From Pseudomicrostroma phylloplanum (Eukaryota; Basidiomycota; Exobasidiomycetes; Microstromatales): DNA of 64,000 bases. Positions 12,119 to 21,850 of this stretch are shown here, in pieces; within the stretch, counting starts at the first letter, position 1, and every line of letters begins with the position of its first letter. Under the pieces are notes generated by a model. That model had not been told where the DNA came from. It did no database searches and was given only the letters and a program-made list of their open reading frames with translations. The DNA is taken from positions 558,001 through 622,000 of the forward strand of contig BCHS01000008.1 in assembly GCA_039545275.1 (NCBI GenBank), read 5' to 3'. The position numbers and the translations under genes were made by a program.

Positions 12119-13183
12119 ATGTTCGTCGTGAGCACAGTGCAGGACACCCTCTTCATCCCCGCCTCGTCCTTCAACCCCACTGCCACCTCCACCCAGCCGC
12201 CCACTTCTGCCCAGTCCCTCGCCCTCGCCCTTAACACAAAGTACGCCAACAGGGTCATACCGGACGTGGGGCTGTGTGTCTGTCTTTTTGACATCCAAGA
12301 GGCCAGCGAAGGAAAAGTCAAGTGGGGAGATGGAGGACTGTGGCACAAGCTGAAAGCAAGGCTCGTCGTCTTTCGGCCATTTGTGGGGGAGGTATTGGTG
12401 GGCAAGGTGAAGAGCTCGGATGAGAGTGGCATCAAAGGTGAGCAGGCAGTGATAGACAAGCGTTCTGGATAGACCAGAAATCAGAGCTCGATAGCAGCAA
12501 ACACCGCACTGATATGTTATGCTCTCCAACCCCGCCCCTCTCTTGATCGTCAGTCACCATGGGCTTCTTCGATGATATCCATATTCCCAAGCACCTAATG
12601 CCGGAGCCAAGCGCATTGTGAGTTTCGACGCCGACCGAATATCAATAACCAGGTGCTCCCAGGTCTCTTGTCCTCTGACCTCGTCTCACCTCGCTCTCCC
12701 CGCCATCACCTCCCAGCGACCACTCGGAGCGAGCCTGGTTCTGGCTCTTCCCCTCCGACGACGAAGATGGCAACCAGCGGGACCGGGACGATCCTCTCGG
12801 CGCTCCGCACGAGCAGCGCATGTACCTGGACAAGGACGAGTCTATCCGGTTCATGGTCGAAGACGACGCTTTCGACGAGGGACTGCCCATTCCGGGTCTT
12901 GCTGCTACGGGAGGACCAGCGGGAGGGGGAGGTACGGGCATTGGGACTGGAGTCACCGTAGAGGTTATGGAGGCGGCCAAGGCGAAGAGGAAGGCGCCGT
13001 TCCGGATCACGGTGAGTAGGATTGGCTCTTTCAAGCGGCGCTTGGGAGCGTTCGCTTATGTGCGATGTCTCTCCACTCACTTTACAGGCTTCGATAGCGA
13101 ATCAGGGGTTGGGAATTGTGAGATGGTGGGCCGACGCCCCCGTAGACCAGTTGGACGAACAGGACTACGCAATGGACGAATAG
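12119..13183 (+). CDS. RPC25: RNA polymerase III subunit Rpc25 (RPC8, Rpb7-like)
   Basis: Four exons, 12119-12437, 12554-12617, 12717-13011 and 13088-13183, join in frame to 257 residues. The start is MFVVSTVQDTLFIPASSF and the first exon ends LVVFRPFVGEVLVGKV, the SHS2-type N-terminal and start of the OB fold typical of Rpb7/Rpc25. The next short exon encodes VTMGFFDDIHIPKHLMPEPS, a family hallmark. The end, ASIANQGLGIVRWW, is also characteristic. The family forms the Rpc25-Rpc17 stalk of Pol III, needed for initiation at tRNA and 5S genes. A Gly-rich insert (GGPAGGGGTGIGTGV) lies in the OB part. Exon 2 is only 64 nt. Confidence 0.88.
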
Positions 13184-13431
13184 AGGGCGTGAGGTGGTAG
13201 AAGAAGAGCCACGGAGCCGTGACATGTTGTTATTGTACTCAATACATTCCCACTACTTCAGATAAGATGAAATCAGGTTGATCGCTGCGATTCCAGGGCC
13301 CATAGTCATTGAGGTCATGCTGGTCCCGGTCGCTTGACAGACAGCTTTGTGTGCGCTATACTACATGAACACGTGTTGCACCGCTCTTCTACTTTTTCTT
13401 CCTCCACAATCTCCAGATCCTCCGTCTGTGG

Positions 13432-16400
13432 CTACAGTTCCGTATCGACCTGATGTTTCCCTCGCTCAGATACCTTCATCGACGTTTTGATCCTATGACC
13501 TCCTTCCTGAGCCGAGTGGACGAGCCATGAAGCCGTTCGAGCAACCTTGTGCGACTTGACGCCACGGTGCAGTCTGTGCTTCTCCTTCGACTCCTCGCGC
13601 CAGGCCCTGAACTTTCCCATGGTAGTGCCTTCATCGCCCCTGTCATCTTCTTCTGATGTACCTCCCCTGCCTGCAGTCTCTTCGTCGTCCTCGCTGCCCG
13701 AAGGCTCTTCGAAGCTTTGCCTCTCCGCCGCTGCTCCTCTCTGACGCGGAACCTCCTCGTCTTCCGACTCTCCCGAGCTACCAAGATCTCCCTCGCTGAC
13801 ATTAAGCGCACTTCCGCTCTCGTGTTCCGTAAAGTCACCTTGTGCCGATCGCAGTCCAGCAGCGACGCAAGCTTCCCATGCTTCAAACACGGCGACCGAG
13901 TCGGGGTGACCCTTGACGTCGCGATGAGCTTTACCGATGCCGCTCTTGAACTGTATAGACACCTTTAACGTCCCGATCTTCTTGACCGATAGGGCCTCTT
14001 CGATCTCTTCTGCTGGACGACGGTAGTCGTGGTAGTTTTGCAGGAAGCGATGCAGGTCTGGCGCGCCCTTGAAGATGGGAAGGGAGAGTTGGATCTCCTC
14101 GTCGTCTGGCATGTCCTGCATCCACATACCAGCGGCGGCTACAATCGGCTTTCTGCCCAGAGCATTGAGCTTGCGAAACTCGAAGAGGAAAGGCGCACAG
14201 TACCTCCGGCGGGCTGGTATCCTCAGATATGGTTCTGAAGGAGGCAAGGGCCACTCGATGCCTCCGTCACTACTGCTCTGCGAGCGCCTAGAAGAGATCT
14301 TGACCTGACCGACCAAAGTACGAACATGTACTGAGGCACGGCTGAGTGTGCTGTCCACAAGGTCAACAGCTGTAGGAGAGGACCGTACTCTCATAGTGCC
14401 GATGTCAAAGCCTAGGCTTTCTTTGCCTTGATGCATCCCTTCCACCGGCCGAAATAGTATGGAGATTCTTACGGATCCATGACCGATTCCACCGCCTATC
14501 GGGAAGTACTGCGTCACCTGCGACGTGTTCCTCTCCGTAAAGAGCTCCTTGAGGTCGAGGGCGACGATACCCATGATGGGATCTGACTCTCGTAGACGTC
14601 TGTCCCTAACGACGATCATCAGACTGCACCGGCGCCAATCTCTGATAAAGCGCTCGGTCCCAATGTTGAAGAAAGGCGCATGCGACAACGCTTTGACCCT
14701 AGAGATCATGGCTGTCTGGTCGTTGACTACGATCGATAAGTAGGGACTGGGGGCGTCCGGTTGCTCATTTTCATCTTCTACCTCGTCAATGAGCTGACCC
14801 GACGAGCCTGCCTGGCCTCCGGATGCTGAGGACGAGCCACGCGTCTTGTTACGCTGCTGTGAGTCAGCATAGCTGAGATCGAGGATGTTGTGGACCTGTA
14901 TAGAGAGAATACCACTGGGCAGTGAGTCCACAGGGGCGTGGATTTGTGCCCCTGAATGTTGATTGCGGGTTTGCTTGGCGGATTCGGCTGCATCGAGCTT
15001 CTGCAGAATCTCCGTTGGTGAGGTCTCATCGTCAATAGCTCCGAGAGGGTCGCTGTTCATTTCTTCCTTTTCTTGATTGGAAGGCGGTGCTTCTTCGGCG
15101 CCCCTCTCTGCGTCGTGACTGGAAGACTCGCCCCCCTCACCTCCCAGGTTTCTCGTCGCAGCCTCTGTGTCATTGGCGATCTTCCGGAAGAAGGCAATAG
15201 ACCACGACAGCTGGCCTTGCTTCTTGTGATCGTTGCTGAGGCCCATCAGTGAGTCGTTCCTCTTAAAGACCTTTCCGGGACGCCGGAGAAGAGGAATCAG
15301 GTCCACTTCAATTCTGCCTAGAATATCGTCTGCGGTCAAGCGATCGCTGTCGTACAGTGCGAGCGACAGCCTTTCCTTGGCCCTGATTGCTTCCGCATTG
15401 AGCAACATCACATGTCTCTCCTCCCAGAGGGGGTTGAGATCGTTGAGTGCCACTCTTGTCGCGTAGCTAATCTTACCCAGGCGCGAGTAGCTGACGGTGA
15501 TGTACGGGTCAGAAGATCCGTTGCGATCTTGCTTCTCCAGGTCAGAGGCGGAATGTATCCACACCACGATGACACCCAAGGCATTGACTTCACGCTTGAT
15601 AGAGTCTCCCATCATAATCTCACCAAGATCCATGGTGAGGCTTGATGGAGCACAATACTCGGCAAGAGCAGCATCTATCGAGCTCTGCACGAAGCCGGAC
15701 AGAAGCGGGATGTTGGAGATATTGATCCGCATCGGAACAACCTCGACATGGACTCTTGGCAGCCCCATGAAAGTGAAGGTCACATTTTTGACAAAGGGAG
15801 CCTCCGGTGTGAGCTGCAAACGGGCCCTTGCAGTACCGACGAAGCCTAAGATCTCCACCCAAACAGGAAGGGGCACTGTTGCCACTTTCTTGACTCCCAA
15901 CCAAAAGGACATCATCAGTCTTGCATTGTTGTGGTGGGAGGTTGAAATCCTGGCCGTTGAGGAGGCGTGATAGATGAATGACATCTCGAGATTGATGTGG
16001 GTACCTGAGAAGGTGCGATCTTCCTTCGAGTCTCGACCATCTAATTTGGGTACAACATGCTCTGCCTCCCTATCAGGTAGTATTTTGAGTCCGGCAAAGC
16101 GGATTGGGGTTTTACCATGAGCAACTTCGCTCACCTTGATCCCATGAATGAAGCTGGGCGCAGATGCCTGCATGACATCTTCCAATGTGCCAGCCATGGT
16201 ATCAAAGATGGCTGGGTCGATGACCTCCCAGAGTCCCTGCAGTATCATATTGAGCCATTCGGCGCCTTCCTTCTCCCCCGACGACGGCGATGATGCTTCC
16301 TCCGCGCTCCTATCGTTCTGGTGAGGGCCTCGAAACTCTTCTCCCCGCTTGAGTTCGCGTGCCCAGCGCCTATCGTCTGCGCCCAGTCTGACATGTCGGA

Positions 16401-17019
16401 AGGCCCAATAGCCTATGAGAGCATTGGACAGCACGAGGATAGTGCCCAAGAAGGACCGCACCAAGAGGATGAGGCCTCCAGCCCAGAACAGCCAAAGCGG
16501 TAGCAGGATCGGATGTATCTGCCAGATGGAAGCAGGCATCGACTCGAGAGGGGGGAATGGCTCTGCTGCGGCGTTTCGAGTGTTGTAGCCTTCCGCTGCA
16601 CTAATTCTCCCAGCTTCCCTTTCCTCCTCGTTGTGCATAGCTCGCTCAAAGTCTTTCTTCCTGACATCGCGGACCTTTGTATTCTGCTCTGTGACTGGGT
16701 CCGTGACATGCGTAGCTGTTCCTCTCCGTTTGCCTGGCTTGTCCTTGGCTCTTTCCTCGGGGGGACGATCATCGTCTTGCACGGATTCGGCTTCGTCCTT
16801 CTGGCCTGGCCTGGGCTTGCGCGACTTGGGGGACTGCTTTGTGTCCTCGTCAGTGTAGTCATCACTGTCTACCTCCTCTTCGCTATGCCTGCCTCGGGCC
16901 TTGACGGAGCTGAAGCCTTTTGTGAGGAAACGCTGGATGGAAGGAATTGGATTCTCCTCTGAGTAAGCGTCCTTGTGGTGATGATGTACGCCGCCCTGTC
17001 GCTCTGCGAGTCCCGCCAT
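13432..17019 (-). CDS. SMP/C2-domain membrane-contact-site protein (tricalbin/Mug190-like)
   Basis: A single frame of 1,195 residues. An acidic/basic disordered N-terminus precedes a hydrophobic hairpin at about 170-210 (ILLPLWLFWAGGLILLVRSF...), as in ER-anchored tethers. An SMP lipid-transfer domain follows: AEWLNMILQGLWEVIDP, ...SAPSFIHGIKVSEVAHG and VHVEVVPMRINISNIPLLSG. A C2 domain begins GVIVVWIHSASDLEKQDRNG with SSDPYITVSY and the Ca-loop type ALYDSDRLTADDILG. A second C2-like unit begins near SGILSIQVHNILDLSYAD and contains ESDPIMGIVALDL. The C-terminus is acidic, then basic. Tricalbins and fission yeast Mug190 share this order and tether ER to the plasma membrane. The architecture is clear; the exact ortholog is not. 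Confidence 0.82.
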   Translation of the reverse strand: MAGLAERQGGVHHHHKDAYSEENPIPSIQRFLTKGFSSVKARGRHSEEEVDSDDYTDEDTKQSPKSRKPRPGQKDEAESVQDDDRPPEERAKDKPGKRRGTATHVTDPVTEQNTKVRDVRKKDFERAMHNEEEREAGRISAAEGYNTRNAAAEPFPPLESMPASIWQIHPILLPLWLFWAGGLILLVRSFLGTILVLSNALIGYWAFRHVRLGADDRRWARELKRGEEFRGPHQNDRSAEEASSPSSGEKEGAEWLNMILQGLWEVIDPAIFDTMAGTLEDVMQASAPSFIHGIKVSEVAHGKTPIRFAGLKILPDREAEHVVPKLDGRDSKEDRTFSGTHINLEMSFIYHASSTARISTSHHNNARLMMSFWLGVKKVATVPLPVWVEILGFVGTARARLQLTPEAPFVKNVTFTFMGLPRVHVEVVPMRINISNIPLLSGFVQSSIDAALAEYCAPSSLTMDLGEIMMGDSIKREVNALGVIVVWIHSASDLEKQDRNGSSDPYITVSYSRLGKISYATRVALNDLNPLWEERHVMLLNAEAIRAKERLSLALYDSDRLTADDILGRIEVDLIPLLRRPGKVFKRNDSLMGLSNDHKKQGQLSWSIAFFRKIANDTEAATRNLGGEGGESSSHDAERGAEEAPPSNQEKEEMNSDPLGAIDDETSPTEILQKLDAAESAKQTRNQHSGAQIHAPVDSLPSGILSIQVHNILDLSYADSQQRNKTRGSSSASGGQAGSSGQLIDEVEDENEQPDAPSPYLSIVVNDQTAMISRVKALSHAPFFNIGTERFIRDWRRCSLMIVVRDRRLRESDPIMGIVALDLKELFTERNTSQVTQYFPIGGGIGHGSVRISILFRPVEGMHQGKESLGFDIGTMRVRSSPTAVDLVDSTLSRASVHVRTLVGQVKISSRRSQSSSDGGIEWPLPPSEPYLRIPARRRYCAPFLFEFRKLNALGRKPIVAAAGMWMQDMPDDEEIQLSLPIFKGAPDLHRFLQNYHDYRRPAEEIEEALSVKKIGTLKVSIQFKSGIGKAHRDVKGHPDSVAVFEAWEACVAAGLRSAQGDFTEHESGSALNVSEGDLGSSGESEDEEVPRQRGAAAERQSFEEPSGSEDDEETAGRGGTSEEDDRGDEGTTMGKFRAWREESKEKHRLHRGVKSHKVARTASWLVHSAQEGGHRIKTSMKVSERGKHQVDTEL

Positions 17020-17571
17020 GCTGGGAGAGGAGGCTGGAAGACGGCCAGGGATGTCGAATCAGGAGAGTCTCGCACCTTTGTTCAGCAGATGCTGTCCATG
17101 GTGAGGGCTGCGGTGGCTACGAGGTGATGGTTCATGTCATCCTGTTGTGCTCAGCGACGTCGAGGAGGACGACGAGGAGGAGCATCAGCATTTGCCTTTA
17201 CCTCTTCGGTCGGCGAGATCCATGCCGGCCATGTGCGTCATGTGACGCATGGGCCACCGCCGTCGCGGCTGATGGGGCTGCTGCTTCCACCTTCTCCTTC
17301 CGGTCCGGCTTTCTTCGCTTCCGCTTCCGTTGTACAGCCAAGACCGTCTCCACACACCACTGCCGTCTGCTCCGCCGGCGGAATAGGCCCCGCACCTTGG
17401 CCTTCCTCTTTCGCGCCCCAACCATCCTGGTATATCCTCATCCTTATCCTCGTCCTCGTCGTCCGTCTTCGCTTCTGTCTCTCGTCTTTGCCTCCATCCT
17501 ACTTCGCATCACCACTTGTCGCTGTACAGACGCCCAAGAGCGGCTGGCCGACCGGACCTTCCCTCGCCCCC
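17020..17571. promoter_or_regulatory. Divergent promoter region between SMP/C2 protein and arrestin genes
   Basis: The 552-bp stretch includes a strong pyrimidine tract (about 17425-17500) just before the arrestin start. The frame of the arrestin gene remains open upstream to an ATG at 17134, but that extension is Pro/Ser-rich, typical of a translated leader, so I treat it as untranslated. Confidence 0.4.
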
Positions 17572-20500
17572 ATGTCTTCGCAGCAGGCCAAGCTCACACT
17601 CAGGCCTCCGCCTCACCGCAACTTCATACAAGGATATCCGGGCATTCCTGCAGGACTGAACAGGCCAGCAGCCCATGTCGCAGGCTCGGTAGAAGTGAGA
17701 TTGGGGGGAAAGGGGCTCAAAGCATCCTGGCTACGGATCGAACTTCGCAAGATAGAGTCTACAGCCACTGAGAACTGGGGAGAGCTCATCGGCAGGGGGC
17801 CCATCGAGGTATGGACAGCGCAAGGGACGGCAGAGCATGACGACGAGGGAGACTGGGATCTCCTACAGACGGTGTGTATCAGCGGCACAGGAGGCTCGAT
17901 TGACCTTCGCTCTCCAGTGTACTCACCGCGAGTGACCCCTTTGCATCTGTCAGGCCGACTTTCCCTTTCGCATCATCATACCCGAAGGGCTGCCTCCCAG
18001 CATTCGGCTGGAAAAGCAGTCGGGGATCAGCTATGAGATGGTGACCAGTCTTTGTGTCAAGACCAAGAAGTGAGTCGGCATACTTCTCGTGAGCCTGGCC
18101 CATCGTTGAGGAGCTGACAGCCATACTGGCCACTATCACGTGTACCTTTGCGATCCCACTAGAGGTCTCATCCGAAAGGACACTGCATCCTCTGTGATAC
18201 AATCTACCCATCCACTTGTACTTGAGAAGCACGAACTACATTCGAATTGGCCGATATACCATATTCCCGATGATCACGAGCAAACGGCCAATGAAGTTTA
18301 CGCTCGCATATACCGCAAGCAGACCTGCTACGCACCAGGGGACAAAGTGGAAGCGCGCATCATCTTGACTTCCAAGAACGTCGCACCTGTCAAGATCAAG
18401 ACAGTCGCCTTGTCTATCCGGGAGACTGTCACCTTTCGAGGGAGCAAAAGGGGGAGCCGGATGCTCGGAGGCGTCACAAAGACAGCCAATCAAAAGACGG
18501 ACATGATCGCCCAGAAAGCACAGCAGGTCGGATCCAAGATTTACAAGGGCGATACCAAGACATTCGACATTGCACTGGTCATACCCAAATCTCACTCCCT
18601 GATGACTATCCAGACGGCAAAGCATATCGAGATCTCCTACACCATGAGAGTCTACGTCGATACCAAACAGCCCATTATCATCGATCATCTTCCTCTTACC
18701 ATTACAACTACACCTGCCAGCGTCTCCGGCAAAGTCGTGCCTCAGATCGGCTATGTCCCAGGTCTGAGTGCTCCTGCAGAATACCCGAACGAGGAAGAGC
18801 CAGAAGAAGAACCCCGTCGTCCACATTCCATGGGGCCCTCTATCTCTTTCCAGCCGCAACAGCCTGACTTCCCACCTCGCAATGGCACGGCCGATACCCA
18901 GCAGGCGTACAGACCCGTCCCGAATCGTTCTCTGTCCATGACTAGCAGCGATGCCATGTCCAATGCCTCGACGGAAAGAGGCGGGAGGCCAGCCGGGGGT
19001 GCGGACCTTAATCGGCGGGACACTATGATGACCACATCTACAGCGGGACCAGGAATGGCTGGACGGGGAGTTCCTGGGGGCATCCATTCCTGGGGGCAAT
19101 TCGGCGCAGCTCAGCCTTATGCTGCGTTCGGGACAGCACAAGGGCCCGTAAGAGGAGCTTTCGCTGGACCACCCAGTATTTATGAAGGTCGAGAACTGAA
19201 CCAGGAGGAGAATCGGGCTCTGTATCATCACTCACTGGCCAACAATCTGGGCGAGGTCTTCGAAGGTCAGCAGGTCCTTCCCGAAGCTCCGGCGCACATT
19301 CGCGTCTCTGCTGCTCCGACGATGGCCTCTGTTCCAGAATCAGCGGAGCAGCACGCAAGGGGCGTTCTGGACTCTCATCGACAGCCCTCTGCTCAGGCGA
19401 TGCCACGCAGTACATCTTGGAGTCGGGCAGACTCCAGCTCGACGGTAAATGCTGCTCAAGCTGCTGAAATGGAAAAGGAAAGGCTGTATCGGAGAGCGAG
19501 AGAGCAAGCCGAGAGGAATCAAAGAAGAGCAGCCCAGGCAGCTGTCGCCACCTCAACATCGTACGATCACAACGGCTCGACAGCCGACTACGATGGGGCA
19601 GGAGCACAGCAGCCACCTTTGAGTGCAATCGCTCAGCGTCAAGCAGACAACAACGAGAAGCAGGTCTTGTACCAACGGGCTCGGCGACAAGCGGAGCAGT
19701 ATCAAGGTCAGTACGAGTCAGGTGCCGAATTTCCTTCCGAGGATCTAAGTATATATGCGGACAACCCTGGTAATGGCTCAAATTTTAGTTTCGGCACCAA
19801 TGACAGCCCGGGTGCAAGTGCTGTCATTGGTGCCGCTGCAATGGCCGCTCTAGGATCCAGGACTCGCTCCGTGTCGCCCGAGCACGCAGCGCCTGGCTCC
19901 AGCAACTTTCGTACTGGCCCCCAGCCGGTCGCTGCATATGCATCTGCCGAACAAGAGAAGCGACGGCTTTACGAGGCAGCAATGGCCGAACGCGATTCCT
20001 ATCTCAGCAACCCTAATGCGGATAGCAGAAGGAGCAGTGGCTCTGCTCTGGTTGGCAGCAACGACCAATCGTCCTCTGTGATACGGCCTAGCTCTACTGT
20101 CCCGGCGTCGTCTCAGCCGACAAGCCCACGTGGGTCTGTTTTCCCGTCTGCGGAAGAGGAGAAGAGACGATTCGCAGCAGCAAAAGCAGAAACGGACGCG
20201 TACCTTGCCTCGGGTGGTCAGGGTTCGTCCCGGGCTACGGGCTCAGGCAGCGCTATGCACAGCGCTTCGCAGACACTGTGCCAGTCTAGCTCTGTAGGCG
20301 CCCCAGCACCAGCCACCGCTTATCCTTCTGCAGAAGAGGAGAAACGGCGCCTTTACGAGACTGCGAGGGCGCAGGTGGAAGCAAATCAGCCAAACCCGGC
20401 CTCGCAGTCGACCTCGACCTCTGCAGGAGCCAGCGGCTCTAGTGCGCCTATTCCGAATGCTGTAGGTAGTTCGGGAGGGGTCCCTCGAAGCTCTGCCGGG

Positions 20501-21373
20501 GCCTATGTCGCCCCTGCATCTTCCTCTTACGTCTCTGCTGAGGAGGAGAAGAGGCTGCTATATGAGAGAGCAAAAGCGGAGGTGGATGGCAATCAGGCTC
20601 ACGCTCAACCTTCGCAGTCCGGAGCGCCAACAGGGTCAGGGTCGGCCGCTGCTCCTGCAGTGACTAGCAAGACGGAAGATGAGAAAGCTCAATTGCGACG
20701 GTATCACGAGGCACAGGACGCGGTCGCTCGTCATCAGCAGGGTGGCAGTAGCTCCGCAACCGAGACTACCCCTGCAGCTCCAGCGATTGCCAGGCCGGAA
20801 GCGTCCTATGCTTCAGGCTACCGATCTGCGTCGAGCGCAAGCACAGCAAATGGGACACTTCCTGCTTCCTCTTCCTCAGGGAGCGGGCTGACTTCACTGC
20901 CGAATCCTTACGACCAACAGCCTACAAGCACAGCAGCACAGCAGGAGCCGCCATCTTACAGCCGTCCGGCTTTCCTTTCCTCCTCCCGCAACCCTTCCAT
21001 GTCAGGCAGCGAGGCAGGCTCGATGTTCTCCTCCGCAGCAGGGCCGTACTCCACCCCCTCCATCGTAGCAGGCAAGCAACGCACCCTCCCCTCAGCCCCT
21101 TCCTCCCCCGCTCCACCCGCACTACCCACGCTCAACTTCCAACCTTTGAACGCCCTCCCTGGCTCTTCGTCTTCGTCTTCCGCTGCCGCTGCCGCTGGTG
21201 CGACACCGACGAAGCTTGCGGCTGGGGGGATGTATGCACCGCGTGTTGCTCCCTCCAACTGGCACGAGGTGGACGAGGATGTGGGAGTCGTGGGAGGCGG
21301 GGGAAGGAAGGCGAGCGGGCCTGCTCCGCCCATCCCGCCCAAAACGCCTCTTGGGACCAGCAGAGGGTTCTGA
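17572..21373 (+). CDS. Arrestin-like trafficking adaptor (Art1/Ldb19-type) with repeated tail
   Basis: Three exons, 17572-17871, 17954-18069 and 18163-21373, give 1,208 residues. The arrestin fold occupies about residues 1-370: AHVAGSVEVRLGGKGLKASW, WGELIGRGPIEVW, DFPFRIIIPEGLPPSIRLEK, YEMVTSLCVKTKK, YAPGDKVEARIILTSKN and KHIEISYTMRVYVDTKQPI. Fungal alpha-arrestins recruit the Rsp5/Nedd4 ubiquitin ligase to membrane transporters; a PPSY (PPxY) motif at about 1068-1071 fits this. The tail carries seven degenerate copies, spaced roughly 50-100 residues, of a helix-like unit of the type EEEKRRLYERAKAE (about residues 572-998; nucleotides 19464-20740). The Art1/Ldb19 label rests on N-terminal resemblance and is tentative. 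Confidence 0.8.
19464..20740 (+). repeat. Seven-copy degenerate coding repeat in the arrestin tail
   Basis: Copies begin near 19464, 19648, 19940, 20146, 20330, 20533 and 20675. Their cores read EMEKERLYRRAREQAE, NNEKQVLYQRARRQAE, EQEKRRLYEAAMAERD, EEEKRRFAAAKAETD, EEEKRRLYETARAQVE, EEEKRLLYERAKAEVD and EDEKAQLRRYHEAQDA. The linkers are Ser/Ala/Gly-rich and unrelated in sequence. The core looks like a short charged amphipathic helix. Confidence 0.85.
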
Positions 21374-21850
21374 GAATGCGGCCTACTCCGATCTTGGGAA
21401 CGATGGACAGAAGTCGAAGTTGAGCCAATCACTTTTCTTCGACGCCCGTACGCATCTCTCCGCCGCAGGACAATGTGCTCGGCTCCGCCCTCCCTTGCCT
21501 TGCTAGCCGCACTCCCGCTGTCTACCCTGCCTTTGTATGATACCAGACCTCACCGGATTCCCTCTCCTTCGTCTTTTCATCCGTCCTCCCGTCTCTTGCT
21601 TCCTTTATTCCCCGTGGTCAATGCAACGCATACCCGCCAACCCAACGAACGTACTGCGTTGCGTCAGACAATGAGTGAGAATGAGCTCGGTCCGTTCCAG
21701 CTTGTTCAGACCAGACCAGACGAGGGGTGCAGTTTGGACGAGATGATATTATATGCAGCGTGAGAGTCTATGTGAGAGGATAAAGTACGGACAGATAGCG
21801 CTCTTGCCATCTGACATCTGATAGTGCGTGTACGACACATCTCCATAGCC
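21374..21850. other. Convergent 3' intergenic region
   Basis: This lies between the ends of the arrestin gene (+) and the FAD oxidoreductase gene (-), so both terminators should be here. Short open frames were not convincing. Confidence 0.35.

Noticed and set aside
17134..17571. In-frame 146-residue N-terminal extension of the arrestin protein
   Set aside because: The extension is Pro/Ser-rich translated leader with a chance hydrophobic run from a pyrimidine tract; the arrestin fold starts right after ATG 17572.
16947..17771. 274-residue plus-strand frame spanning the SMP/C2 start and the arrestin start
   Set aside because: It overlaps two well-supported genes and has no motif.
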